Shown in pieces: positions 56,435 through 57,953 of a stretch of DNA of 57,953 bases. This stretch comes from Angelakisella sp. (GTDB taxonomy: Bacteria > Bacillota > Clostridia > Oscillospirales > Ruminococcaceae), in contig JAAWEO010000002.1 in the NCBI GenBank assembly GCA_022794295.1, positions 1 to 57,953 of the forward strand, given 5' to 3'. Every line of letters starts with the position of its first letter. Positions within the stretch are counted from its first letter, which is position 1. The position numbers and the translations under genes are program-made. The notes below the pieces were generated by a model. The model worked only from the letters and a program-made list of their open reading frames with translations, did not search any database and was not told where the DNA came from.

Positions 56435-57733
56435 ATGACTTCTGTCTGGACCCAAACAGCAGAGCTGCCCCGGTTTCCGGCCCTGGAAGGGGACCTGAAA
56501 ACCGAGGTGCTCATTATTGGCGGCGGGGCGGCCGGGCTCCTTTGTGCCTATTTTCTGGAACAGGAGGGGGTGGACTATGCCCTGGTGGAGGCAGACCGCA
56601 TCTGCGGTGGCATAACAAAAAACACCACCGCAAAGGTTACCGCCCAGCATGGTCTGATTTATGAAAAGCTAATACAGGAGTTTGGCCTTCCCAAGGCCAG
56701 CCTGTACCTCCAGGCCAACCAGGAGGCCCTGAAGCGGTACCGCAGCCTCTGCCAAACCATTGGCTGTGAGTTTCAGGAAAAGGACGCCTACGTTTATTCC
56801 CGCAGGGACAGGCAGAAGCTCCGGCGGGAGGCAGCCGCCCTGGGGAAGCTGGGCTTTCCCGCCCGGTTTACCGAAACGGTTCCCCTGCCTTTCCCGGTGG
56901 CAGGGGCGGTGCAGTTTCCCCGCCAGGGGCAGTTCCATCCCCTTTTGTTTTTCGGGGGGATCGCCCGGGGGCGGAATATCTATGAGCACACCAAGGTGCA
57001 GGAGCTGGCCCCGGGCCGGGCGAAAACCACCGGCGGGATCATAACGGCGGAGAAGATCATTGTGGCGACTCACTTTCCCATTTTGAACAAACACGGCGGG
57101 TATTTTCTGAAGCTGTATCAAAGCCGCTCCTATGTTCTGGCCCTGGAAAATGCCCCGGAGCTGGATGGGATGTATGTGGACGAGGACCAGAAGGGGCTCT
57201 CCTTTCGGAATGAGAATGGCCTGCTCCTTTTGGGGGGCGGCGGACACCGCACCGGAAAAAAGGGAGGGGGCTGGCAGGAGCTGGAAGCTTTTGCCCGAAG
57301 GCATTGGCCCGCCGCCAAGGAGGCCGCCAGGTGGGCCGCCCAGGATTGTATGACCCTGGATGGGGTCCCCTACATCGGGGAGTATTCCCAGGGGACCCGG
57401 GGGCTTTACGTGGTCACCGGCTTTAACAAGTGGGGGATGACCTCCGCCATGGTGGGGGCCACGCTTCTTACCGACCTGGTTCTCCAAAGGAAGAATCCCT
57501 ACGCCCCAGTGTTCGCCCCCAGCCGGAGCATTCTCCGCCCCCAGCTGGCGGCGAATCTTCTGGAATCCACCATAGGCCTCCTGACCCCCACCGTGCCCCG
57601 ATGCCCCCATATGGGCTGCGCCCTGCACTACAACCCCGCCGAACACAGCTGGGACTGCCCCTGCCACGGCTCCCGCTTTGGAGAAAACGGACAACTGCTC
57701 GACAACCCAGCCACAGACGACAAACAGATGTAA
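56435..57733 (+). CDS. FAD-dependent oxidoreductase (DAO fold) with C-terminal Rieske 2Fe-2S domain
   Basis: EVLIIGGGAAGLLCAYFLEQEG; C-terminal Rieske ligands CPHMGCALHYNPAEHSWDCPCHGSRF. Confidence 0.92.
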   Translation: MTSVWTQTAELPRFPALEGDLKTEVLIIGGGAAGLLCAYFLEQEGVDYALVEADRICGGITKNTTAKVTAQHGLIYEKLIQEFGLPKASLYLQANQEALKRYRSLCQTIGCEFQEKDAYVYSRRDRQKLRREAAALGKLGFPARFTETVPLPFPVAGAVQFPRQGQFHPLLFFGGIARGRNIYEHTKVQELAPGRAKTTGGIITAEKIIVATHFPILNKHGGYFLKLYQSRSYVLALENAPELDGMYVDEDQKGLSFRNENGLLLLGGGGHRTGKKGGGWQELEAFARRHWPAAKEAARWAAQDCMTLDGVPYIGEYSQGTRGLYVVTGFNKWGMTSAMVGATLLTDLVLQRKNPYAPVFAPSRSILRPQLAANLLESTIGLLTPTVPRCPHMGCALHYNPAEHSWDCPCHGSRFGENGQLLDNPATDDKQM

Positions 57734-57873
57734 CCCCTGTGCAAAAGCGTTTTTGGGACAACGCCAATGCCAATTTTAAGCTGTCACAGACAAAAGCCCC
57801 AACCGCCCGAACCTCCCCCCACCAGAGCCGTTCCAAATCCCTGGCCCGCAGGCCTTAGCCGCAAAGCGGCTCC

Positions 57874-57895
57874 GATTTTCGCCGCAGCGAAAATC
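57874..57895. repeat. hairpin GATTTTCGC-cgca-GCGAAAATC in a hairpin-rich intergenic end region
   Basis: Perfect 9-bp arms; preceded by GCCGC-aaa-GCGGC. Confidence 0.6.
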
Positions 57896-57953
57896 ACCTT
57901 ATCCGGCCAACGAGCCTCCGGCCGCGAAAGCCCGGACGCTGGTAAGCGGCAGC

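Noticed and set aside
1-57953. tRNA, rRNA or known riboswitch genes
   Set aside because: No cloverleaf, rRNA signature or recognisable riboswitch core was seen by eye; an Infernal/tRNAscan run would be needed to exclude them fully.

Overview
The window looks like chromosomal DNA from a GC-rich, spore-forming Firmicute; yqfC, yqfD and ylbJ homologues are present. From left to right I see the following. (1) A decayed left edge with a DUF1998-type fragment and a possible serine-recombinase remnant. (2) An L-arabinose regulon: GntR/LacI-type regulator, ytfQRT/yjfF-like ABC transporter, FGGY kinase, araA, araD, mutarotase and split transketolase. (3) A D-amino-acid module: N-acyl-D-amino-acid deacylase, GntP permease, D-serine ammonia-lyase and XRE-cupin regulator. 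(4) Assorted accessory genes: CAP protein, MATE exporter, AraC-GNAT fusion and secreted or sortase-type surface proteins. (5) A roughly 500-bp intergenic hairpin array. (6) High-molecular-weight rubredoxin and sporulation genes. (7) The main discovery candidate, about 35.6-53.5 kb: gntR, ptb, buk, a PrpR-type sigma-54 activator, an IlvD/Edd dehydratase, a LarA-like racemase, a P-loop ATPase, a four-subunit 2-oxoacid:ferredoxin oxidoreductase, split UxaA, a KdgT permease and a TRAP transporter. Two near-consensus sigma-54 (-24/-12) promoters bracket this module, one before ptb and one before dctP, with related GCTGC/GCAGC palindromes upstream. I propose it imports a hydroxy or sugar acid, epimerises and dehydrates it, oxidises the resulting 2-oxoacid to acyl-CoA with ferredoxin reduction, and recovers ATP through Ptb/Buk. 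A dispersed, MITE-like inverted-repeat family (about 161-290 bp, four copies plus one remnant) sits inside this module directly after stop codons. (8) A UvrA-like ABC ATPase and a Rieske-containing FAD oxidoreductase. No searches were run. Family assignments come from reading the translated motifs.
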